A DNA stretch of 38,406 bases from Eubacteriales bacterium. GTDB taxonomy: Bacteria > Bacillota > Clostridia > Lachnospirales > Lachnospiraceae. Position 1 is the first letter of the stretch; each line of letters begins with the position of its first letter. The notes beneath the pieces are model-generated. The model was not told the DNA's origin. It was given only the letters and a program-made list of their open reading frames with translations, and ran no database searches. Positions 8,783 to 16,250 of the stretch are shown one piece after another. The position numbers and the translations under genes were made by a program. The DNA lies in contig JAUNHB010000013.1 in NCBI GenBank assembly GCA_030524125.1, positions 1 to 38,406 of the forward strand, written 5' to 3'.

Positions 8783-11404
8783 TTATTTATTGTTGAGCGC
8801 CGCCTGCGCCGCAGCCAGTCTGGCAATCGGCACGCGGAACGGCGAGCAGGACACATAGTTCAGACCTACCTTGTGGCAGAACTCCACGGAGGACGGATCG
8901 CCGCCGTGCTCGCCGCAGATGCCAAGCTTGATGTCCGGTCTGGTGGAGCGTCCCAGCTCCGCAGCCATCTTCACCAGCTTGCCCACGCCGTTCTGGTCCA
9001 GTCTCGCGAACGGATCGGACTCGTAGATCTTCGCCTTGTAGTAAGCGTCCAGGAATTTTCCGGCGTCGTCTCTGGAGAAGCCGAAAGTCATCTGGGTCAG
9101 GTCGTTGGTGCCGAAGGAGAAGAACTCCGCCTCCTTGGCGATCTCGTCCGCGGTCAGCGCCGCTCTCGGGATCTCGATCATCGTACCGATATGGTACTGG
9201 ATGTCGCTCTCCTTCTCTTTCTTCACCAGCTCCGCCGTCTCCTCGACAATCTGCTTTACAAATCTCAGCTCCTTGCGCTCGCCGACCAGCGGGATCATGA
9301 TCTCCGGCACGATGTCGAAGCCTTCCTCACGCTCCACCTCGATGGCGGCCTCCATGACGGCGCGGGTCTGCATCCGCGCGATCTCCGGATAGGTGACGGC
9401 CAGACGGCAGCCTCTGTGACCCATCATCGGGTTGAACTCGTGAAGCTCGTCGCATTTCGCCTTGACGTCCTCCGGCGTCAGTCCCATGTCGGAAGCCAGC
9501 GCCCTGATGTCCTCCTCGTCGGTCGGGACGAACTCATGCAGAGGCGGATCCAGATAGCGGACGGTCATGGGCCGGCCCTTCAGCGCCTTGTACATAGCCT
9601 TGAAGTCCTCCTTCTGGAACGGCAGAAGCTCCATCAGCGCTTCCTCTCTCGCCTGCTGGTTGTCGGAAAGGATCATCTTGCGGATCTTCGGGATCCTCTC
9701 CGGCTCAAAGAACATATGCTCGGTACGGCAAAGTCCGATTCCCTCCGCGCCCAGACGCACGGCGTTCTCCGTATCCTGCGGCGTGTCCGCGTTGGTGCGC
9801 ACCTTCAGGCGGCGGAATTTGTCCGCCCAGCCCATGATCCTCTGGAAGTTGCCCGTGATCGCAGCCTCTCTGGTGGGGATGTCTCCCTTATAGATCTTGC
9901 CGGTCGTACCGTCCAGAGAGATGTAGTCTCCCTCCACGAAACGGTAGCCGCCCAGCTCAAACCACTTTTCCTCCTCGGAGATCTTGATCTCTCCGCAGCC
10001 CGATACGCAGCAGGTTCCCATGCCGCGGGCAACCACCGCCGCGTGGGACGTCATGCCGCCGCGGACCGTCAGGATTCCCTCGGAAGCGTGCATGCCCTCG
10101 ATGTCCTCCGGGGACGTCTCGAGACGCACCAGCACCACGCGGCTTCCCGCCTCGTGCGCCGCCTTCGCCTCCTCCGCGGTAAAGTACACCTTTCCCGCCG
10201 CGGCTCCCGGAGACGCCGGAAGAGCCTGTCCGATCACCTCTCCCGCCTTCAGCGCGTCCGGATCGAAAGTCGGATGCAGCAGCTGGTCGAGAGATTTCGC
10301 CTCGATACGCAGCACCGCCTCCTCCTGGGAGATCATGCCCTCGTCCACCATATCGCAGGCGATCTGCAGAGCCGCGGGCGCGGTCCTCTTTCCGCTTCTC
10401 GTCTGGAGGAAGTAGAGCTTGCCCTCCTGGATCGTGAACTCCATGTCCTGCATATCGCGGTAATGGCTCTCCAGCTTGTTGGCGATCTTCATGAACTCCT
10501 CATAGCACTCCGGCAGATCTTCCTTCAGCTTCGTGATCGGCTGGGGCGTGCGCACGCCTGCCACCACGTCCTCGCCCTGCGCGTTGATCAGGTACTCTCC
10601 GTAGATGCCCTTCTCTCCGGTGGACGGATTTCTCGTAAAGGCCACGCCCGTTCCGGACGTATCGCCCATATTTCCAAATACCATCGCCTGCACGTTGACA
10701 GCCGTTCCCCAGTCTCCGGGGATGTCGTTCATGCGGCGGTAAACGATGGCGCGGGGGTTGTCCCAGGAGCGGAACACCGCCTTGACGGCTCCCATGAGCT
10801 GCTCCTTCGGATCCTGCGGGAAGTCCTCCTGCTTCGCCTCCCTGTAGACCGCCTTGAATCTGGCGATCAGCTCCTTCAGGTCGTCCGCCGTCAGCTCCGT
10901 GTCATAGTGGACGCCCTTGGCCTCCTTGACCTCGTCGATGATCTTTTCAAAGTAAGACTTCGGCACCTCCATGACCACATCCGAGTACATCTGGATGAAC
11001 CGGCGGTAGGAATCGTATGCAAATCTGGGATTGCCCGTCTTCTTGGCGAAGCCCTCCACAGAAATATCGTTCAGTCCCAGATTCAGGATCGTATCCATCA
11101 TGCCCGGCATGGAAGCCCGCGCTCCGGAGCGGACGGACACCAGAAGCGGATCCTCCGTGTCTCCGAATTTCTTGCCCTGCATTCCCTCCAAAAATACAAG
11201 AGCCGCCATGATCTGTTCCTGGATCTCGTCGGAGATCTTCTCGTCATTCTCGTAATAATCCGTACAAGCCTCCGTCGTCACCGTAAATCCCTGAGGGATC
11301 GGCAGACCGAGATTCGTCATCTCTGCCAGGTTAGCTCCCTTGCCTCCCAGCAGATTTCTCATTCCGGCATCTCCTTCTTTAAAAAGATATACCCACTTTG
11401 CCAT
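8783..11404 (-). CDS. ppdK: pyruvate, phosphate dikinase
   Basis: Cytoplasmic enzyme interconverting pyruvate + ATP + Pi and phosphoenolpyruvate + AMP + PPi. The 873 residues match the usual length (about 875). The N-terminal nucleotide-binding domain begins KWVYLFKEGDAGMRNLLGGK. The swivelling domain carries the phospho-histidine motif GGMTSHAAVVARGMG near residue 450. The C-terminal PEP/pyruvate barrel contains MGHRGCR and ends with CGEHGGDP and SCSPFRVP, the latter holding the catalytic cysteine. I placed the start at ATG 11404 because GGAGG lies 7 nt upstream and MAKWVY is the normal family start; the 12 codons upstream come from the leader. In anaerobes the enzyme often works in glycolysis in the pyruvate direction, using PPi, which agrees with the PPi-type phosphofructokinase nearby. 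It has its own promoter and terminator. Confidence 0.97.
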   Translation of the reverse strand: MAKWVYLFKEGDAGMRNLLGGKGANLAEMTNLGLPIPQGFTVTTEACTDYYENDEKISDEIQEQIMAALVFLEGMQGKKFGDTEDPLLVSVRSGARASMPGMMDTILNLGLNDISVEGFAKKTGNPRFAYDSYRRFIQMYSDVVMEVPKSYFEKIIDEVKEAKGVHYDTELTADDLKELIARFKAVYREAKQEDFPQDPKEQLMGAVKAVFRSWDNPRAIVYRRMNDIPGDWGTAVNVQAMVFGNMGDTSGTGVAFTRNPSTGEKGIYGEYLINAQGEDVVAGVRTPQPITKLKEDLPECYEEFMKIANKLESHYRDMQDMEFTIQEGKLYFLQTRSGKRTAPAALQIACDMVDEGMISQEEAVLRIEAKSLDQLLHPTFDPDALKAGEVIGQALPASPGAAAGKVYFTAEEAKAAHEAGSRVVLVRLETSPEDIEGMHASEGILTVRGGMTSHAAVVARGMGTCCVSGCGEIKISEEEKWFELGGYRFVEGDYISLDGTTGKIYKGDIPTREAAITGNFQRIMGWADKFRRLKVRTNADTPQDTENAVRLGAEGIGLCRTEHMFFEPERIPKIRKMILSDNQQAREEALMELLPFQKEDFKAMYKALKGRPMTVRYLDPPLHEFVPTDEEDIRALASDMGLTPEDVKAKCDELHEFNPMMGHRGCRLAVTYPEIARMQTRAVMEAAIEVEREEGFDIVPEIMIPLVGERKELRFVKQIVEETAELVKKEKESDIQYHIGTMIEIPRAALTADEIAKEAEFFSFGTNDLTQMTFGFSRDDAGKFLDAYYKAKIYESDPFARLDQNGVGKLVKMAAELGRSTRPDIKLGICGEHGGDPSSVEFCHKVGLNYVSCSPFRVPIARLAAAQAALNNK

Positions 11405-11433
11405 CACGTGTCCTCCTACACATAAATAATAAA

Positions 11434-11468
11434 TGCGCATCGTGTACCCCCTCGGTCCTTGATGCGCA
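11434..11468 (-). other. leader hairpin of ppdK
   Basis: TGCGCATC (11434-11441) and GATGCGCA (11461-11468) are exact inverted repeats separated by 19 nt, placed at the predicted 5' end of the ppdK mRNA. It could protect the transcript end or be a regulatory structure; no known riboswitch was recognised. Confidence 0.45.
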
Positions 11469-11475
11469 CATCATT

Positions 11476-11503
11476 ATTGTACCATATTCCAGAATAAAGT
11501 CAA
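11476..11503 (-). promoter_or_regulatory. sigma-A-type promoter for ppdK
   Basis: Minus strand: -35 TTGACT (11503-11498), 16-bp spacer, -10 TACAAT (11481-11476). The predicted start near 11469 leaves a leader of about 65 nt. Confidence 0.65.
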
Positions 11504-11581
11504 CCAAAGCTTGTGCTATTTTTCCAGTTTTACAGTTCTATTTTGTCTTTTATTTAACAATTTGCACAAAGCATTTGCAAA

Positions 11582-11727
11582 CAACAGTTCAGCCAGCCGA
11601 AAGGAGCAGGAACTCCGCCCACATAAGCAGTCTTAGCTCCGAAGGAGCGGAACTGGAGCAACAGTTCAGCCAGCCGGAAGCGGCTGAGCAAAATCGTGCT
11701 CGCACGAATTTTGATCTGCTGCTTTCG
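11582..11727 (-). repeat. palindromic interspersed repeat, copy A, with a partial extra copy
   Basis: 11659-11727 matches 17614-17690 in reverse orientation: both contain CGAAAGCAGCAG, a core ATTCGTGCGAGCACGATTTTG and CTGAACTGTT. The 18-mer CAACAGTTCAGCCAGCCG occurs at 11582 and again at 11659, so a second partial unit lies beside it. Short apparent frames here are translations of the repeat, not genes. The rest of the 11505-11848 spacer holds a GC-rich stretch with self-similar pieces (GCGGACTGAACG / GCGAACTGAACG near 11805 and 11838) and no convincing gene. Confidence 0.65.
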
Positions 11728-11848
11728 ACTGAGGGAGCGCCAGATCATGAGCAAAGGTAGCCGCGTAAGCGGCGGGGAGCGCGTCAGCGCGGCTTTGCGA
11801 ATGGCGCGGACTGAACGTCCACATTTGTGCCCAGCGCGAACTGAACGC

Positions 11849-12610
11849 TCACACGCTGACCCACTCGATCCCCGCCGCCAGCGCGGCCTCCTGCTCCTCT
11901 CCCAGGAGGGAGCCGTCCGAGATCACCGCGCAGTAGTCCGCCAGATTGTTGATCTTAAACAGGGACTGCCTGTGAAACTTGGAATGATCCAACATCATGT
12001 ACGTCCTGCTGGCGCACGACATAAGCTTTTTCCGGAAATAAGCCCTGCTCTCCGTGGAATCATAGAGGTCAAAGCTGTCGTCCACGCACAGTCCGCCCAC
12101 AAACGCCATGTCCATGCGGTAATTTTCCAGCTGCGTCTCCGCCATATGCCCGTGGATGCATCCTAAGCCCCTCTGGATGTTGCCGCCCAGCATGAAGACG
12201 TTGACGTCGCTGTTGACCAGCTCCCCGGCGATCATCACGTCGTTGGTCACCACCGTCACATTCTTCATCCCCGCCATCATGCGCGCCAGCTCCAGCACTG
12301 TGGAACCGGCGTCCAGATAGATGACGCTGTTCTCCTCCACATAGTGCTCCAGACAATACAGGGCGATCTTTTCCTTCGCGTCCATGTGCTCCGCGCTGTG
12401 CCGGTCCGCGGTCTCGTCCCCGGGCTGCTCCGCCGGAAGCACCGCGCCGCCGTGACAGCGCACCAGACATCCGTCCTCTTCCATCCTGTCCAGGTCCCGC
12501 CGGACCGTCATCTCGCTCACGCCGAACCTCCTGGACAGCTCGTCCACCTTCACCAGGCCGTTCTGATGCAGCAGACGGCTGATCTCGCCCATGCGTTCCA
12601 CTGTCAACAT
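11849..12610 (-). CDS. DeoR/GlpR-family transcriptional regulator
   Basis: A DNA-binding repressor of 253 residues, normal for the family. It has an N-terminal DeoR helix-turn-helix (about 5-58, with DELSRRFGVSEMTVRRDL and the following HGGAV) and a C-terminal sugar-phosphate sensor domain of the DeoRC type (VIYLDAGSTVLELA, VVTNDVMIAGEL, VNVFMLGG, MDMAFVGG). I prefer ATG 12610, since MLTVERM is the usual family start and AAGG lies just upstream; GTG 12649 would add 13 residues. It sits between ppdK and PPi-phosphofructokinase with its own promoter, so control of sugar metabolism is likely, but the effector and targets are unknown. The closing codons lie at the edge of the GC-rich repeat region. 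Confidence 0.9.
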   Translation of the reverse strand: MLTVERMGEISRLLHQNGLVKVDELSRRFGVSEMTVRRDLDRMEEDGCLVRCHGGAVLPAEQPGDETADRHSAEHMDAKEKIALYCLEHYVEENSVIYLDAGSTVLELARMMAGMKNVTVVTNDVMIAGELVNSDVNVFMLGGNIQRGLGCIHGHMAETQLENYRMDMAFVGGLCVDDSFDLYDSTESRAYFRKKLMSCASRTYMMLDHSKFHRQSLFKINNLADYCAVISDGSLLGEEQEAALAAGIEWVSV

Positions 12611-12655
12611 TCGCCTTCCCTTTTTGGTCTGTCGTTGTTCAGTATCCACGTTCTA

Positions 12656-12663
12656 CCCCCCCC
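12656..12663 (-). repeat. eight-G tract in the leader of the DeoR-type gene
   Basis: Eight Cs on the plus strand read as eight Gs in the mRNA leader, 6 nt before the alternative GTG start at 12649 and 45 nt before the preferred ATG. Changes in length could affect translation if the GTG is used. Confidence 0.5.
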
Positions 12664-12803
12664 TCAAAAAATCCCAGGATCGTCGACGCTCACACTCCTG
12701 CTTTCCCGTATAGCTGAAGAGTCATCAAAAATCAACAATTTTACACACGGACGCCTTGTTTCCAACGTTCCGGTCATGCAATGAATACAAACCGTTTTTC
12801 TAT

Positions 12804-12831
12804 ATTATACCTTTTTCGCGCTTTTTTTCAA
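12804..12831 (-). promoter_or_regulatory. sigma-A-type promoter for the DeoR-type gene
   Basis: Minus strand: -35 TTGAAA (12831-12826), 16-bp spacer, -10 TATAAT (12809-12804). It implies a leader of about 185 nt to ATG 12610. Confidence 0.65.
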
Positions 12832-13036
12832 CCTGTTTTGCGCATTTTGCCAAATAAAATTAAAATATTTTGTCATGCATAACATTTACTTTTTCTTCTT
12901 TTAGAATACATGCACAACAGATTTTTATTTTTCTCGTTTTTGTTTGATATTTAGCACAAATATGCACACTTTTAATGTTTCGTGTGTTTTTTTGTGTTTA
13001 TTTTCAGCATTTCCCTCCACGTTCCTGTCTCCGCAC
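12832..13036. other. AT-rich non-coding spacer
   Basis: This stretch between the DeoR promoter and the phosphofructokinase terminator is strongly AT-rich with many T-runs (for example 12836-12839, 12845-12848, 12922-12926, 12928-12932, 12937-12941). No start codon with a ribosome site and no family-like protein was found. It is probably upstream curvature or a decayed spacer. Confidence 0.5.
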
Positions 13037-13072
13037 CGAAAAAACAGGCAGCCTTTCGGGCTGCCTGCTTTT
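13037..13072 (-). terminator. rho-independent terminator of the phosphofructokinase gene
   Basis: CAGGCAGCC and GGCTGCCTG form a 9-bp stem with a short loop. On the minus strand it is followed by TTTTTT. It begins about 30 nt after the stop codon at 13103. Confidence 0.9.
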
Positions 13073-13102
13073 GCAGTGCGGAGATCCGCCTGTATTCGAT
13101 TC

Positions 13103-14344
13103 TTATTCTGCGACGACCTTCTTCAGTCTCACGAAACGGGGAAGGGAATTTTCCTTCTTCATCTCGATCTCGCCCTGGATCAGCGGAAGCGCGTAGTTGA
13201 TGAACTCGTCGTTTACGTTGTTGCCTCTCTCGTTGATCCACTCTACCGGAACCTTCTTCTCGTAGTTTGCCACGGAGGACAGGTCCAGAAGCTCGGCCTC
13301 GCACTTGTATCCGCTCTCGTCGCGGGTGCACTTGAAGCCTACCATCTTGTCAGTCACGCCCTTGATCGCCTCGTTGACAGCGGTCTGGCCTGCCATGAAG
13401 GACTCGTCGGAGTCGGTCTGGGAAGCGCAGTGCTCCGCGCAGCGCTGCAGCAGGGAAAGCTCGATGGGACGAACCTTCACGCCCGGGATCGCGTTCTTCA
13501 CGACGTCGCCGAGCTTCGCAGCCAGTCCGCCAAGCTGTGCATGTCCGAATCCGTCGGTCGCGGAGGTCTCCGCCTCGGATACGAATCTGCCGTCCGCATA
13601 GTGGATACCCTCGGATACGGCTACGATCACGTTCTGGTTCTCATCCCAGATCTTCTTCACATCCTCCAGGAACTCGTCCATGTTGAAGTCCACCTCGGGC
13701 AGATAGATGAGATCCGCCGGATATCCGGCCACGCGCGCCAGCGAAGCGGCGCCTGCCAGCCATCCTGCATGGCGTCCCATGATCTCCACGATGGTCACCT
13801 GACCCTTGTCGTACACGTGGGAATCCTGATAAATCTCCACCAGAGAGGTAGCGATATATTTTGCCGCGGAAGCGAAGCCCGGGCAGTGGTCGGTTCCGAA
13901 CAGGTCGTTGTCGATGGTCTTCGGAATTCCCATCACGCGGCAGTCGTAGCCGACTCTCTTCATATACTTGGAAATCTTGTTGCAGGTGTCCATGGAGTCG
14001 TTTCCGCCGTTGTAGAAGAAATAACGAACGTCATATTTCTTGAAGATCTCAAGGATCTTCTTGTAATCGGTCTCATCCACGTCCGGATCTGCGATCTTAT
14101 AACGGCAGGAGCCAAGCGCGGAAGACGGCGTATATTTCATGATCGCCAGCTCCTCCGGATCCTCCTCGTCCATCACGTACAGCTTGTCGTTCAGCACGCC
14201 CACGATACCGTTGGCCGCGCCGTAGACCTTGGTGATGCAGTCCGAATCAAGGCCAGCCTTGATCGCGCCGTAGCAGCTTGCGTTGATCACTGAAGAAGGA
14301 CCGCCGGACTGTCCGATGATCATTGCTCCTTTTAATTCACTCAT
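13103..14344 (-). CDS. pfp: PPi-dependent 6-phosphofructokinase
   Basis: A cytoplasmic 413-residue enzyme that phosphorylates fructose-6-phosphate, here most likely using pyrophosphate. Phosphate-donor loop GQSGGPSSVINA is at 11-22, the donor-site motif GGNDS at 113-117, PKTIDND at 141-147, and MGRHAGWLAGA follows. Asp116 and Lys142 replace the two glycines that mark ATP-dependent enzymes, the established sign of PPi use. The residue before Asp116 is Asn115, where most relatives have an acidic residue. ATG 14344 was chosen because GGAGG precedes it by 8 nt and SELKGAMIIGQSGG is the typical start. The gene is monocistronic, with a promoter and leader palindrome upstream and a terminator downstream. 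Together with ppdK it forms a PPi-linked glycolytic pair. Confidence 0.93.
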   Translation of the reverse strand: MSELKGAMIIGQSGGPSSVINASCYGAIKAGLDSDCITKVYGAANGIVGVLNDKLYVMDEEDPEELAIMKYTPSSALGSCRYKIADPDVDETDYKKILEIFKKYDVRYFFYNGGNDSMDTCNKISKYMKRVGYDCRVMGIPKTIDNDLFGTDHCPGFASAAKYIATSLVEIYQDSHVYDKGQVTIVEIMGRHAGWLAGAASLARVAGYPADLIYLPEVDFNMDEFLEDVKKIWDENQNVIVAVSEGIHYADGRFVSEAETSATDGFGHAQLGGLAAKLGDVVKNAIPGVKVRPIELSLLQRCAEHCASQTDSDESFMAGQTAVNEAIKGVTDKMVGFKCTRDESGYKCEAELLDLSSVANYEKKVPVEWINERGNNVNDEFINYALPLIQGEIEMKKENSLPRFVRLKKVVAE

Positions 14345-14369
14345 TTTTCTAACCTCCAGAAAAGTATAG

Positions 14370-14388
14370 TTTGATGTCACACATCAAA
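14370..14388. promoter_or_regulatory. palindrome at the start of the phosphofructokinase transcript
   Basis: TTTGATG (14370-14376) and CATCAAA (14382-14388) are perfect inverted repeats around a 5-bp centre, just downstream of the -10 box and before the GGAGG site. The position suits a repressor operator or a 5'-end mRNA hairpin. The binding protein, if any, is unknown. Confidence 0.5.
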
Positions 14389-14396
14389 TATACCGC

Positions 14397-14426
14397 ATTA
14401 TACCATAAAAAACAACTGTTTTTCAA
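14397..14426 (-). promoter_or_regulatory. sigma-A-type promoter for the phosphofructokinase gene
   Basis: Minus strand: -35 TTGAAA (14426-14421), 18-bp spacer, -10 TATAAT (14402-14397). A second overlapping option is TTGTTT with TATATT at 17 bp. Confidence 0.6.
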
Positions 14427-14467
14427 CGCTGCGGCAGCTTTTTTGACAGCGGTTCCCCCGCATCCCG

Positions 14468-15217
14468 TCAGACGCTCAGGATCACCCGCCCGCCGCTTCG
14501 GACTGCCCGGAACGGCACCTCGAATACCTCTCCCAACAGCGCCTCGGTCAGCACGGCCTCCGGCTCCCCTTCGCCTCTCACCTCGCCGTCCTTCATGACG
14601 TAGAGGTAGTCGCAGTAGTCCGCCGCCAGGTTCAGATCGTGGACCGTGAGGATCACAAGTCCCCCAAAGCCCTTCAAAAGCCGCATCAGCTCCAGCTTGT
14701 ACTTCACATCCAGATGGTTCGTTGGCTCGTCGAGGATGATCGCGCCAGGCTGCTGGACAAAGCATTTGGCGATCATCGCCCGCTGCGCCTCCCCGCCGCT
14801 CATGGTCCCGAGCCGCCGGTTTTTGAACTCCGAAAGTCCGGTCTGCTCCAGCGCCTCCCGGACGATCCGCTCATCCTCCTCGTCATACTGCTCCAGGATC
14901 CCCTTGTAGGGATACCGGCCCATCCGCACCAGATCCCCCACCGTCAGCCCTTCGTCCGCCTGCGACAGCCGCTGCGCCATGACCGCAACCTTCTGCGCGA
15001 AAATGCGTCTCCCGTAGTCCGACACGTCCTTCCCGTCCAGAAAGACATGGCCCCTCACCGGGATATCCCGGTAAATGTGCCGCAGAAGCGTCGTCTTGCC
15101 GCAGCCGTTCGGCCCGATCACGCCCACGATCCGCCGCCCCTCAAAGGACATACTGACATGGCTTAACAGAAGCTTTTTCCCGATCCGACAGCTCAGATCC
15201 TCAATCTCGATCTTCAT
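14468..15217 (-). CDS. btuD: corrinoid/cobalamin ABC importer ATPase
   Basis: A 249-residue ATPase of the FepC/BtuD type that powers uptake of a metal chelate, here probably corrinoid because the operon is behind a cobalamin riboswitch. Walker A GPNGCGKTT is at 35-43, Q-loop around MAQRLSQ near 80-86, signature MSGGEAQR at 139-146, Walker B IILDEPTNHLD at 160-170 and the H-loop TVHDLNLAADY near 195. ATG 15217 is used: it overlaps the end of the permease gene by 17 nt, typical of coupled translation, and KIEIEDLSCRIG is a normal start. It is the last gene of the three-gene operon. The symbol is by analogy; iron-siderophore ATPases look the same. Confidence 0.88.
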   Translation of the reverse strand: MKIEIEDLSCRIGKKLLLSHVSMSFEGRRIVGVIGPNGCGKTTLLRHIYRDIPVRGHVFLDGKDVSDYGRRIFAQKVAVMAQRLSQADEGLTVGDLVRMGRYPYKGILEQYDEEDERIVREALEQTGLSEFKNRRLGTMSGGEAQRAMIAKCFVQQPGAIILDEPTNHLDVKYKLELMRLLKGFGGLVILTVHDLNLAADYCDYLYVMKDGEVRGEGEPEAVLTEALLGEVFEVPFRAVRSGGRVILSV

Positions 15218-16250
15218 GATAAGTCCTCTTGATAATAAAGATAAAAATCGGAGCGCCCACAAAGGAGGTCATGATCCCGATAGGTACCTCCTGGGGCGCG
15301 AACACCGTCCTGGCGATCGTATCGGCCGCGGCGAGAAAAAGCGCTCCTCCCAGCGCCGAGCTCACGATCAGCGCCCGATGCCGCACTCCGGCAAACTGCC
15401 GCATCACATGAGGGACGATCAGCCCCACAAAGCCGATGACGCCCGACTGGGCCACCACCACGGCCACCGCCGCGGAGGCCGCCGCCACCACGAGAAACTG
15501 AAGCCGCTTGACATGAAGCCCGGTCTGGGCCGCGGCGGTCTGCCCCAGCAGCAGAAGATCCAGCTCCTTGCCGACTACGAAGCAGAAGGCCAGCAGCAGG
15601 ACGAGCACGACGGCCGCCGCCCTCGCGTCCTCCCACGACGCTCCGGAAAAGGAGCCCACCAGCCAGAACATGGCCGATCTGGCCTGCGCCTCGTTTCTGG
15701 CGGAATAGACGATCAGCGTGGTCGCCGCCTGAAAGAAGGCGGAGACGCCCATTCCTGTCAGCACGAGCCGCACCGGGCTTGCGCTCCTTCCCTGGAGAGC
15801 CAGCACCGCGCTGATGGCCAGAAAGCTTCCCAGAAACGCCGCGAAAAACACATTTCCCCGACCGACGAAGGAAAACCACCCGAACACGATGGCCCCCACC
15901 GCGCCGGCGCTGGCTCCGGAGGAGACGCCCAGCACGAACGGCTCCGCCAGCGGATTTCTCGTGATCGTCTGCATCAGGATCCCCACGACGCTCAGCACGG
16001 CTCCCGCCAGCGCGGTCAGCACCACTCTGGGAAAGCGGATCCTCATAATGACGTTCCACGTGTTTCTGTCCTCTGTCTGCGCCCCTGTCAGAGCCGACTT
16101 CAGGATGTCCGCCACCGAGGAGGGCGTCATGTCCACCGATCCGAAAAACAGGGACGCCGCCACGGTCAGCGCCAGCAGCAAAGACAACGTTCCAAACAGC
16201 AAAATGGGGGAAACTCCCCCATTTTTGCCGCTATTCGATGGTAATGCCAT
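15201..16250 (-). CDS. btuC: corrinoid/cobalamin ABC importer permease (FecCD family)
   Basis: A 349-residue integral membrane protein with about ten hydrophobic helices, the permease of a BtuCD-type importer. Family signatures are visible: RFPRVVLTALAGAVLSVVG, NPLAEPFVLGVSSGA, GFVGLIVPHVMRQFAG and the C-terminal EVPIGIMTSFVGAPIF. Length is normal. Its start overlaps the last 20 nt of the binding-protein gene and its end overlaps the ATPase gene, so the three are co-transcribed and translationally coupled. The substrate is inferred from the riboswitch. Confidence 0.92.
   Translation of the reverse strand: MALPSNSGKNGGVSPILLFGTLSLLLALTVAASLFFGSVDMTPSSVADILKSALTGAQTEDRNTWNVIMRIRFPRVVLTALAGAVLSVVGILMQTITRNPLAEPFVLGVSSGASAGAVGAIVFGWFSFVGRGNVFFAAFLGSFLAISAVLALQGRSASPVRLVLTGMGVSAFFQAATTLIVYSARNEAQARSAMFWLVGSFSGASWEDARAAAVVLVLLLAFCFVVGKELDLLLLGQTAAAQTGLHVKRLQFLVVAAASAAVAVVVAQSGVIGFVGLIVPHVMRQFAGVRHRALIVSSALGGALFLAAADTIARTVFAPQEVPIGIMTSFVGAPIFIFIIKRTYHEDRD

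Noticed and set aside
8711-11425. A 904-codon open frame antisense to ppdK, and similar long antisense frames at 12944-14293, 28371-30119 and 35484-37109
   Set aside because: Each mirrors a strongly recognised gene on the other strand in GC-rich DNA, has Arg/His/Leu-rich low-quality composition, and lacks a ribosome site and family motifs.
11554-11754. Short frames at 11554-11754 (-) and 17649-17924 (+) sharing the peptide FRLAELL
   Set aside because: The shared peptide is translation of the palindromic repeat present in both places, not evidence of a gene family.
14403-14460. Terminator after the B12 importer operon
   Set aside because: The hairpin GCTGCCGCAGC is short and its T-runs are displaced, and the stretch overlaps the phosphofructokinase promoter; support is too weak.
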